Positions 10,401-17,406 of a stretch of DNA of 64,000 nucleotides are shown in pieces. The stretch lies in the NCBI GenBank assembly GCA_035295745.1, contig DATGIL010000073.1, positions 1 to 64,000 on the forward strand. The letters run 5' to 3'. The position numbers were made by a program, and so were the translations under genes. The stretch is from JAIQFL01 sp035295745 (GTDB taxonomy: Bacteria > Acidobacteriota > Terriglobia > Bryobacterales > Bryobacteraceae). Under the pieces are notes generated by a model that made no database searches, was not told the DNA's origin, and saw nothing but the letters and a program-made list of their open reading frames with translations. Position 1 is the stretch's first letter. Every line of letters starts with the position of its first letter.

Positions 10401-10908
10401 GGAGAAGTTCAAAGACGAGCGCACGGCCGCGCAAGGCTACCATCAGATGGGAAGAGTGGCGGAAGAACGCGGAGATCTTTCGACCGCCGACGAGTGGTAT
10501 CGGAAGTCGCTTGCGATCAAGGAAAGGCTGGGCGACGAGGCCGGAGCCGCGCAAACCTATCACCAACTGGGCAAACTGGCGGCAACTCGGAGCGATTTCG
10601 ATTCCGCGGAGGCGTGGTATCAAAAATCGCTCGCAGTCAAGCAAAAGCTGGGCAATGCGCGTGAGACCGCCTTGACGATCGGTTCGATCGGACGTCTTGC
10701 CGAGTTGCAGCAAAGAACGGTCCAAGCAGGACAGCTCTACTTGCTGGCACTTACCATCTTTCTCCAAAGCCACGATTCGCGGCATGCCCAAATTGCACTG
10801 GCGGACTTCAACAGAGTCCACCAGTCCGCGTCTCCCCAGGAGCAACGCGAACTCGAACGACTTTGGACCGAAGCAAATCTGGGCACCTTCCCGGCATCAG
10901 TCCGTTGA
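7486..10908 (+). CDS. CHAT protease - STAND NTPase - TPR protein
   Basis: This 1140-residue, apparently cytoplasmic protein has three parts. Residues about 160-370 form a CHAT (caspase-like) domain with the catalytic dyad visible as His232 in HFDGHG and Cys276 in LNACQSA. Residues about 410-700 form a STAND-type NTPase: FIGRD linker, P-loop HGLGGIGKTT (Lys436), Walker B VIVWD (Asp510), sensor ILITSR and a GLPL-like GHPLAMRVI. Residues about 810-1095 are seven TPRs of exactly 40 residues, most starting with TYHQLG. The layout matches signal-activated ATPases in which TPRs sense, the NTPase oligomerises and a protease acts. It follows the CitMHS gene by 40 bp with only a weak ribosome site. A defence or regulated cell-death role is inference. 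Confidence 0.88.
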   Translation: MSTLVIQQVSAEGDFQVIRPQPFQSSKAVKVPSPYTWSVEGRPGSILMPELQWYLEKFLDYPFPPDTSRAERIRTALKLWGESAFEALFTDPGNGGLLQEATLGGYRHLTLQIASNDPGLLSWPWEALRDPRLGTSLAHACRIERRLGEIPDRQFVSSNLPQDRVNILLVVARPFGPKDVRFRSVARPLVELIAKNNLPAHVDLLRPPTFRHLREYLNQHREHYHILHFDGHGAYQGAEGVLVFEKDDGSPDPIAARQLNDLLHDCAVPGVVLNACQSAMVKQESKDAFSSVAAALLRGGAGSVVAMAYSLYVSGAQEFFPAFYRNFFETGSVAEATRAGRQQMRTQNQRVSVRGRFELDDWLLPVLYQQTSLDFSFATKAAATMPRSEPPLPEEFGRDKRADGFIGRDAALLELERAMRRPTAGILIHGLGGIGKTTLARGFVHWLAATSGLSAAPLWFDFREIRSAEFVLNRIGEALFGPNFAAAAPSAKLETLVKSLREQRFVIVWDNFESAKAAVPEDGLALLAKFLDGLRGGATKILITSRAEENWLGSQKRERLPLGGLDGEERWEYCEAILKELGRPVNRQDKDFAELMKQLAGHPLAMRVILLELEKRTAGEIAKALRGNLAQLKTPRNDAASRQLFGALRFVEDGLPESLRPLLVPLSLHESFIDIELLEAMAKLVAGDWSRAQIDELAAALTDAGLLRHRSHTNYELHPVLTGYLRSRTTGVAGGEAWHRAFAYVMALLADQSATPGPQAASPLPMHLANFRTALAETERLKMHAETQALTQALAYWAQRNHDFASADLLFRRLSRHTELAGTAYHQLGRLADERHDLEGGVDWYLKALETFKKQGKEKELASTYHQLGGVARNRNDFPTAEAWYRKALAIWDKYADEHNAAQTYHQLGILAERQNDPPSALECYQKSLALKEKNGEVYLSASTYLQLGNISLHQGALDSAEQSYRKAIAIWEKFKDERTAAQGYHQMGRVAEERGDLSTADEWYRKSLAIKERLGDEAGAAQTYHQLGKLAATRSDFDSAEAWYQKSLAVKQKLGNARETALTIGSIGRLAELQQRTVQAGQLYLLALTIFLQSHDSRHAQIALADFNRVHQSASPQEQRELERLWTEANLGTFPASVR
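9950..10680 (+). repeat. In-gene 120 bp tandem repeats encoding TPRs
   Basis: Within the CHAT-TPR gene the codons for (T/G)YHQ(L/M)G recur about every 120 bp (near 9960, 10075, 10195, 10315, 10435 and 10555). Both the 40-residue period and the surrounding residues (AEAWYRKSLAI-type helices) are kept. Such uniformity suggests recent internal duplication of the TPR-coding unit. Confidence 0.75.
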
Positions 10909-10930
10909 CACGCCACGTTACACTTGTGAT

Positions 10931-12049
10931 ATGCGTTTGTCCGTCGCCCTGCTGTTGGCCGCCTGCCTGTTACGGGGTGCGTCGAACACCGTGCCGCCGG
11001 TGGTGCCCGGGGACTCCCATCGCGGCGAGAAGATCTTCGAAAGCGAGCACTGCATCCAATGCCACGCGGTTAACGGGCGCGGCGGCAGGATGGGTATCGA
11101 CTTGGGCCGATCGGTGAGCCGCGGCTATACGCCTTCGCGCCTTGCCAGCACCATGTGGAACCATGCGCCGGTGATGTGGGGCGCCATCGGAGCGGCCAAG
11201 ATTAAGATGCCCCGCCTCTCTCCGCGTGACGCATCCGACCTCTTCGCCTTCTTCTACTCCTCCCGCTTTTTCGATCGGCCCGGCGAGGTCGCGCGCGGCA
11301 AGGAGACCTTCGCCGCCCGGCAGTGCGGGGGCTGCCACGGCATTACTACGTCGATCGCGGAGGGCGCTCCCCCGGTGTCGAAGTGGGATTCGCTCGACGA
11401 TCCGGTTCTGCTGGTGCAGCAGATGTGGAACCACAGCTATCCCATGCGCCAGGCCTTTGCACGCCACAAACTGGAGTGGCAATCGCTCACCAGCGAACAG
11501 TTGGACGACATCCTGGCATACCTGCGCTCGCTGCCCGAAACGCAGCACCTGGTCTCGCGCTTTTCCAATACCTCCGACGAAAACGGCCGGCACGTCTTCG
11601 AAGTCAAGGGATGCGTCAACTGCCACAAGGGCGAATTGGCGCTGGAGAATCGCCTGCATAACATGACCCTCACCGATATCGCCGTCGACATGTGGAATCA
11701 CGCTCCCCGCATGATGGCGCAGCCTCCTACGCTCTCGCCCGTCGAGATGCGCCAACTGCTGAGCTTCCTCTGGATGCGCCAGTTTGTTTATCCCGGAGGC
11801 GACGTGGCCGAAGGCAAGCGCGTCTTCACGGAACGCCGCTGCGGCGACTGCCACTACGGCGGTAGTCACGGCGCCCCGCAGTTGCCCGGACAGGCGCGGC
11901 CATACTCGGAAGTGACGATCATCGCGGCCCTCTGGGATCACGGACCGCGCATGCTCAATCGCATGAAGCAGGCGGGAATCTCGTGGCCGCAATTCGGCAA
12001 GCCGCAGGAACTGGCGGATCTGATCGCGTACCTGAATTCTGTTCAGTAG
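10931..12049 (+). CDS. Tetrahaem cytochrome c, secreted
   Basis: The start at ATG 10931 gives a clean signal peptide (LSVALLLAACLLRGAS). The frame continues upstream, but that part overlaps the preceding gene and shows no coding character. Four CxxCH motifs are spaced along the 372 residues: CIQCH (Cys41), CGGCH (Cys132), CVNCH (Cys228) and CGDCH (Cys304). Each is followed by an Mxx(M)WNHAP or WDHGPRM segment that recurs after every haem. The protein is therefore four tandem copies of a mono-haem domain. It is probably a periplasmic electron carrier; partners are not obvious. It lies 22 bp after the CHAT gene. Confidence 0.87.
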   Translation: MRLSVALLLAACLLRGASNTVPPVVPGDSHRGEKIFESEHCIQCHAVNGRGGRMGIDLGRSVSRGYTPSRLASTMWNHAPVMWGAIGAAKIKMPRLSPRDASDLFAFFYSSRFFDRPGEVARGKETFAARQCGGCHGITTSIAEGAPPVSKWDSLDDPVLLVQQMWNHSYPMRQAFARHKLEWQSLTSEQLDDILAYLRSLPETQHLVSRFSNTSDENGRHVFEVKGCVNCHKGELALENRLHNMTLTDIAVDMWNHAPRMMAQPPTLSPVEMRQLLSFLWMRQFVYPGGDVAEGKRVFTERRCGDCHYGGSHGAPQLPGQARPYSEVTIIAALWDHGPRMLNRMKQAGISWPQFGKPQELADLIAYLNSVQ

Positions 12050-12053
12050 TTTA

Positions 12054-12187
12054 TGGCGCAAAGAGTCTGCTTTGCCCGCGTCGAGACTCTTCTCGACGCT
12101 TTTCGAATCTACTGAGGATCGAACGAAGTGGTTTACGACGCGGCTCTCGACATCGAAAGTGGCTGACACGAGTGTCCGCGCCACGTC
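12054..12187. repeat. Short palindromic element with hairpins (family B copy 1)
   Basis: The gap after the cytochrome gene contains two adjacent hairpins, GCAAAG-AGTCTG-CTTTGC and GCGTCGAG-ACTCTT-CTCGACGC (12054-12105), and then GTGGCTGACACGAGTGTCCG with GCGCCACGTC (12159-12187). The outer ends TGGCGC and GCGCCA are inverted, as in a small mobile element. Related copies lie at 24846-24896, 51731-51784 (reverse) and 21187-21228. The rest of this 231 bp gap shows nothing else clear. Confidence 0.7.
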
Positions 12188-12281
12188 CCGTCGAGCGGCA
12201 TCTTGAAATTGCTACAATCGTTCCAAACAACATTCGGCGCCCGACACCCTGCCGTTAGCCGTCCATTTTGAGGGGATACAT

Positions 12282-13310
12282 ATGGGAATTGGCATTCGAA
12301 TCGAGGAACTCCGCAAAATCTACGACTCGCCTCCGCCATCGGCGGCACGCGGCGGCGGCTTTTCGTTCACACCCATGCGCAGCGCCGGCCCCAAAGAAAA
12401 GAAGAAAAAGTTCGAAGTCGTGGCGCTCGATAATGTCTCCTTCGAAATCCGTCCGGGCGAGATCTTCGGGCTCCTCGGCCCCAACGGCGCGGGCAAATCC
12501 ACTACCATTGGTATCCTGACGACCCGCACACAGCCCACCAGCGGACGCGCCTTCGTCGGCGAGTTCGATGTCTGGAAGCAACAGGTCAAAGCCAAGCACC
12601 TGATCGGAGTCGTCCCTCAGCGGCCGAATCTTGATTTCGCTCTCACCGCACGCGAGATTCTACTGTTCCACGGCGCCTATTTTGGACAGAGTGGCAAAGA
12701 GCGCGCACGGCGCGCCGACGAACTCATCGAGAAGTTCAAACTCACCGATCGCGCCGACCACATGGTTCGCGGGTTCTCTGGCGGTATGATGCAGCGCCTC
12801 TCCATCGCCCGCGCCATGATGCACGATCCCGAGGTGCTGTTCCTCGACGAGCCGTCCGCCGGTCTCGATCCGCAAACACGCCTTCTGCTGTGGGAGATCG
12901 TTCGCGACTACAACCGCCAAGGCAAGACCATCGTCATCACTACCCACTACATGGACGAAGCCGACACCCTCTGCGAGCGGCTTGCAATCATCGATCACGG
13001 CAAGATCATCGCCCAAGGCACGCCGCAGGAATTGAAGGCGTCCATTCCCGGCGGCTACCTACTGCGCCTGAAGTTCGACCGCGTCAGCGACGAACTGCTC
13101 GGACAACTGCGCGTCCTCCCCGGCGTCAGCGAAGTACGTTCCAAGGACGGCAGCGGCACCGACGTCTACGCCGACCGGGGCGGCACGCTGATCTCCGGAA
13201 TCGTGAATTCCGCCCAGGCTGCGGGGGTGGAACTTCGCGACGTGCACATCTCCGAACCCAGCCTGGAAACCCTGTTCCTGCATCACACCGGAAGGAGTCT
13301 CCGCGATTGA
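12282..13310 (+). CDS. ABC-2 type transporter, ATP-binding protein
   Basis: This 342-residue ATPase has the Walker A motif GPNGAGKSTT (Lys72), a signature FSGGMMQRLSIARA, Walker B VLFLDEPSAGLDP and a switch His in TTHYMD, plus a C-terminal accessory domain typical of drug/polysaccharide ABC-2 systems. An unusual basic and glycine-rich insert (about residues 18-45, containing KEKKKK) sits between the first two strands of the fold. A GAGGGG ribosome site lies just before the ATG. The permease start overlaps its stop by 4 bp, so the two are translationally coupled. Cargo is unknown. Confidence 0.93.
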   Translation: MGIGIRIEELRKIYDSPPPSAARGGGFSFTPMRSAGPKEKKKKFEVVALDNVSFEIRPGEIFGLLGPNGAGKSTTIGILTTRTQPTSGRAFVGEFDVWKQQVKAKHLIGVVPQRPNLDFALTAREILLFHGAYFGQSGKERARRADELIEKFKLTDRADHMVRGFSGGMMQRLSIARAMMHDPEVLFLDEPSAGLDPQTRLLLWEIVRDYNRQGKTIVITTHYMDEADTLCERLAIIDHGKIIAQGTPQELKASIPGGYLLRLKFDRVSDELLGQLRVLPGVSEVRSKDGSGTDVYADRGGTLISGIVNSAQAAGVELRDVHISEPSLETLFLHHTGRSLRD

Positions 13311-14077
13311 ACTGGAAAACCTTTTTCGCCATGCTTTCGCGCGACGGGCATGTCGCCCGCCGCAACCTGGTTCCCATGCTGATGCAGAACCTGCTGCAGC
13401 CGATGCTCCTAACCTTCGTCTTTGGACGCATCCTCACCACCAGCGGGATGATGCAGATGTCGTATAAGAATGTGCTGCTGCCCGGCATCATCGCCATCAG
13501 CATGGTGCTATCCGGTATACAGGCTGTCGCCATGCCCCTCATCGCGGAGTTTCAATTTACGCGCGAGATCGAGGACCGTCTGCTGGCGCCCATGGAGACG
13601 CACTGGCTGGCCGTGGAGAAGATCATTGCCGGGATGATTCAGGCACTGGTCTCCGGCCTGGTCGTGATTCCCTGCGCCTGGCTGGTGATGGGGAAGGGCA
13701 TCAATCTGAGTTTCGGGCAGCCGCTCGAGTTCGTCGCCGTCTGTTTCCTGGTCGCTTTGTGTTCGGCTGCCGGGGGCTTGACGCTCGGCTGCAGCATCGG
13801 GCAGACTCAGATCGGCCTGATGTTCAGCATGGTGGTCGCTCCCATGATGATGTTCGGCTGTGCCTATTATCCATGGAGCGCACTGGCTTCGTTCCGCATT
13901 TTGCAGTACGCGGTGTTAATAAACCCCCTGGTTTACGCCAGTGAAGGGCTCAGGGGCACACTGGTACCGCAGGTGCCCCACATTCCCTTGCTTTACATCA
14001 TCTGCGCATTGGCGATTATGGATGCAGCCCTGCTCGTTGCGGGTCTGAAGAAGTTCGTCAAAAAAGCGGTGAGTTAA
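13307..14077 (+). CDS. ABC-2 type transporter permease
   Basis: A TTG at 13307 overlaps the ATPase stop (TTGA) and gives a 256-residue protein starting NWKTFFAML. An ATG at 13331 is the alternative. Six hydrophobic segments are visible, with the conserved ABC-2 stretch LLAPMETHWLAVEKIIAG and the late PLVYASEGLRG motif close to the DrrB/NodJ signature. With the preceding ATPase it should form an exporter of a hydrophobic compound or lipid-linked product. The frame extends upstream to 12890, but that part lies over the ATPase gene and is not coding. Confidence 0.9.
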   Translation: MNWKTFFAMLSRDGHVARRNLVPMLMQNLLQPMLLTFVFGRILTTSGMMQMSYKNVLLPGIIAISMVLSGIQAVAMPLIAEFQFTREIEDRLLAPMETHWLAVEKIIAGMIQALVSGLVVIPCAWLVMGKGINLSFGQPLEFVAVCFLVALCSAAGGLTLGCSIGQTQIGLMFSMVVAPMMMFGCAYYPWSALASFRILQYAVLINPLVYASEGLRGTLVPQVPHIPLLYIICALAIMDAALLVAGLKKFVKKAVS

Positions 14078-14122
14078 GGAGCGGCCGCCGGCTCTTCGTC
14101 ACCGGCGCGTCGCGAGAAGAGC

Positions 14123-15379
14123 ATGGTACTGGGCCTGGAGAGCGGTGCGCTGTTCCTGCTGATTGCGGCGGTCGTCGCAATGCTGACCCGGAAACTCCGC
14201 TTGCCCTACACGGCGGGCCTGGTCGCCGCTGGAATCGGCCTGGCGTTCCTGCCTTTCACTCCCACCCTCAATCTCACACGCGACCTGATCTTTCTGGTGC
14301 TTCTCCCGCCCCTGATCTTCGAGGCAGCCTTCCAGTTGGATTGGAAGCAACTGCGTCAAGATCTGCCCGTCGTGCTGGTGCTCGCTTGCTTGGGCGTGGT
14401 CCTCTCGGCTGCGGTCACGACCGCGGGCATGCATTTTCTGGCGCATTGGGACTGGCGCAGCGCCATGGTATTCGGCGCGCTGATCGCCGCCACCGATCCA
14501 GTCTCGGTAGTGGCGACGTTCAAGGAAGCTGGAGCCCATGGCCGCCTGCTGGTGTTGATCGAATCCGAGAGCCTGTTCAATGACGGCACCGCCGCGGTCG
14601 CGTTCACTGCCGTTCTGAGTTTCAGTCTGGGACAAACCGTGACTCCGTGGGCCGTGACGCAGTCGCTGGTCCTGATGATTGGAGGGGGGATCGCGTGCGG
14701 CGCCGCCGTGGCGGCATTCGTCCTCTTGCTGATAGGACGCACGGAGGATCACCTGGTGGAGATCACCTTCACCACGGTCGCGGCCTACGGCTCGTTCCTG
14801 CTGGCCGAGCATTTCCACCTATCGGGCGTGCTGGCCACGCTCACGGCTGGGCTGATGCTGCGGAATCTCCGCGCTCTTGGCTCCATCTCGGGCCGCGGGC
14901 AGGAGGCGGTTGAAGATTTTTGGACCTACGCGGCGTTCGTCGCCAATTCACTGGTGTTTCTGCTGATCGGAATGCGGGAGGCCACTCAGAAATTGAACTT
15001 CGTGTGGCTTCCCTCGATCGCCATTCTGCTGGTGCTGCTGGGGCGTGCGGCGGCCGTCTATCCATGCTGCGCCCTGTTTCGGCGTACGCGACTGTCCGTC
15101 TCCATGCGGCATCAGCACATTCTGTTTTGGGGCGGTCTGCGCGGAGCGCTGGCACTCGCGTTGGCGCTCGGCCTGCCGCCCGAAATGCCCATGCGGGAGG
15201 CCATCATCTCCGTCAGTTTCGCGATCGCAGTCTTTTCGGTTTTTGTGCAGGGACTTACGATGGCGCCGGCACTGCGTTGGGCCGGAGAGATCTCTGGCAG
15301 GCAGCGGCGACAGGGCGGAACCATAATTGAGGGCGGTAGAGACATCACCGGCGAGCCGCGGAACAACATGTGGAGATGA
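14123..15379 (+). CDS. Na+/H+ antiporter (CPA1 family)
   Basis: The 418-residue polytopic membrane protein has about 12 hydrophobic segments and the diagnostic CPA1 ion-binding region ALIAATDPVSVVATFKEAG followed by ESESLFNDGTAAV, which holds the conserved Asp/Glu/Asn residues. It exchanges cytoplasmic Na+ (or K+) for protons. It begins 45 bp after the ABC permease and ends 229 bp before nuoM, and it need not be in the same transcript as either. Confidence 0.92.
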   Translation: MVLGLESGALFLLIAAVVAMLTRKLRLPYTAGLVAAGIGLAFLPFTPTLNLTRDLIFLVLLPPLIFEAAFQLDWKQLRQDLPVVLVLACLGVVLSAAVTTAGMHFLAHWDWRSAMVFGALIAATDPVSVVATFKEAGAHGRLLVLIESESLFNDGTAAVAFTAVLSFSLGQTVTPWAVTQSLVLMIGGGIACGAAVAAFVLLLIGRTEDHLVEITFTTVAAYGSFLLAEHFHLSGVLATLTAGLMLRNLRALGSISGRGQEAVEDFWTYAAFVANSLVFLLIGMREATQKLNFVWLPSIAILLVLLGRAAAVYPCCALFRRTRLSVSMRHQHILFWGGLRGALALALALGLPPEMPMREAIISVSFAIAVFSVFVQGLTMAPALRWAGEISGRQRRQGGTIIEGGRDITGEPRNNMWR

Positions 15380-15608
15380 TGGCGAAGGGCCGGCGAGGGC
15401 CGGCAAAATGGGCGACGCCCAACGTCAGATTCGGTTGCGCAATAGCCCACTCTTGCTTTCGCGTCTCGTCTTCTCCACGTGCTGCTCTGTAGCGTCGGGG
15501 CTTCGCGGCTCCGCGAGTGCGTTTTGTCCGCTCTGCACCCCGCCATAGCAACTGCCCCCCGCCGTCCGGCCCCATGATAATATGAGTGGCTAATCCAAAG
15601 CCGACATT

Positions 15609-17156
15609 ATGGATAACTCCATCCTTTCGATCGTCCTGTTTACGCCGCTGGCGGGACTTTTGGTTCTACTTTTCATCCCATCGTCGAACGCCCGGGCCAT
15701 CAAGCTATGGGCCAATTTCGTTGCCCTCGTTGGCTTCCTGGTTTCGCTCCCGCTGGTCTTCCGGTTCGATCCGAATAAGGACTATCAATTCGAAGAGAAA
15801 TTGTCGTGGATTCCCACCGTCGGCGCGTCCTACCATATCGGCGTGGATGGACTCAGCATGTTGCTGGTCATGCTGACGACGATCATCGGCGTGATCGCCA
15901 TTCTCTCGAGTTGGAATGCCATTCACGAGCGGCTCAAGGAATACTACGCGTTCTTCCTGTTGCTCCAGACAGGCATGCTGGGCGTCTTTATGGCGCTCGA
16001 TTTCCTTCTGTTCTTCGTCTTCTGGGAAACCGTGCTGGTGCCGATGTACTTCATCATCGCCATTTGGGGCGGTCCGCGCCGTGTTTACGCCGCCATCAAG
16101 TTCATGATCTACACGCTGATCGGCTCGGTGCTGATGCTTCTCGGCATCCTGACGCTCTACTATCAGCACTACCTGCAATTCCAGAGCAACAGCTTCGATA
16201 TCGCCGAACTTCTCCGCACGTCCGTTCCCGGCAGTGTTCAATGGTGGGTGTTCTGGGCGTTCTTCGTCGGATTCGCGGTCAAGGTGCCGATGTTTCCGTT
16301 CCACACCTGGCTGCCCGACGCGCATACCGAAGCGCCGACGGCCGGCTCCGTGGTACTGGCCAGTGTCCTGCTGAAAATGGGGACGTACGGATTCCTGCGG
16401 TTCTCCCTGCCGCTGCTGCCCGAATCCGCCAAGAACCCCAAAATCATCGCTGCCATGGCGATTCTCTCCATCATCGGGATCGTCTATGGCGCGCTCGCCT
16501 GCCTGATGCAGAAGGACTGGAAGAAACTGGTGGCCTACTCCTCGGTAAGCCATCTGGGCTTCTGCACGCTCGGGATTTTCGCGCTCAATCCCGCGGGAAT
16601 TTCAGGGTCGATCCTGCAGCAGATCAACCACGGTATTTCTACCGGCATGCTCTTTCTGATCGTGGGCGTGGTCTATGAACGCCGCCACACCCGCGAGATC
16701 GCCGAATACGGCGGGCTGTTGCGCGTCATGCCAGTCTTCACCATGATCTTCGGACTGGCTGCTTTGAGTTCGATGGGTATGCCGCCGTTGAATGGCTTCA
16801 TCGGTGAAATCACGATCCTCAGCGGCGCTTATCGTATGTCGCATATCTGGGCATTCTGGGGCGCGGTGGGAATTGCTTTGGGCGCGGCGTACCTGCTGTG
16901 GCTCTTCCAGCGCACCATGCTGGGAGACGTGAAGGAGAAGAATTTGATGTTGAAGGATCTCTCCTTCCGCGAGGTTGTGGTTTTCGCGCCGCTGGTGGTA
17001 TGGGCGTTCTGGATCGGCTTGAATCCCCAGCCCTATTTCAAATACCTCGATCGCTCGGTCGCGACCATCGTGGAGCGCGTGCATCCCGGCTACTACTCCG
17101 AGCAGCACCTTCACAATCCGTTGGAACCCGGAACTCCCACTGCGGCGTTGCGTTAA
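15609..17156 (+). CDS. nuoM: NADH-quinone oxidoreductase subunit M, isolated copy
   Basis: The 515-residue protein has about 14 transmembrane segments. It contains the proton-pump hallmark FPFHTWLPDAHTEAPTAGSV, the lysine-bearing MQKDWKKLVAYSSVSHLGF, and PPLNGFIGEITIL, all standard for NuoM. The usual neighbours nuoL and nuoN are absent: upstream is an antiporter gene and downstream a TonB receptor. It could be a paralogue serving a second complex I, or an Mrp-like/hydrogenase-associated subunit. The sequence reads as an ordinary NuoM, with no missing conserved residue noticed. The 228 bp upstream gap shows a small GC-rich hairpin and a possible -10 (TGATAATAT near 15575). Confidence 0.9.
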   Translation: MDNSILSIVLFTPLAGLLVLLFIPSSNARAIKLWANFVALVGFLVSLPLVFRFDPNKDYQFEEKLSWIPTVGASYHIGVDGLSMLLVMLTTIIGVIAILSSWNAIHERLKEYYAFFLLLQTGMLGVFMALDFLLFFVFWETVLVPMYFIIAIWGGPRRVYAAIKFMIYTLIGSVLMLLGILTLYYQHYLQFQSNSFDIAELLRTSVPGSVQWWVFWAFFVGFAVKVPMFPFHTWLPDAHTEAPTAGSVVLASVLLKMGTYGFLRFSLPLLPESAKNPKIIAAMAILSIIGIVYGALACLMQKDWKKLVAYSSVSHLGFCTLGIFALNPAGISGSILQQINHGISTGMLFLIVGVVYERRHTREIAEYGGLLRVMPVFTMIFGLAALSSMGMPPLNGFIGEITILSGAYRMSHIWAFWGAVGIALGAAYLLWLFQRTMLGDVKEKNLMLKDLSFREVVVFAPLVVWAFWIGLNPQPYFKYLDRSVATIVERVHPGYYSEQHLHNPLEPGTPTAALR

Positions 17157-17406
17157 GAGGCGGCACATTTACTGTCAAGGCCGGATTTCCCCACAACGTG
17201 GTGGTGCTTTGGCTTATATTAATGTAGTAGATCACATCTTTTTATCTTGAATTCACGCCATAGTCCGTGGCATACTCCAAGACAGCCGCTGCCCGTGTCT
17301 GGACCGGCCGATACACCGGTTCAGGACGAACCTAGTCCGTATAAAGGTAATTAGACCTAAAATACCTGTAAATAGTTTGTCTGCGGCAGGAAGAGAGCCT
17401 GGTGAC

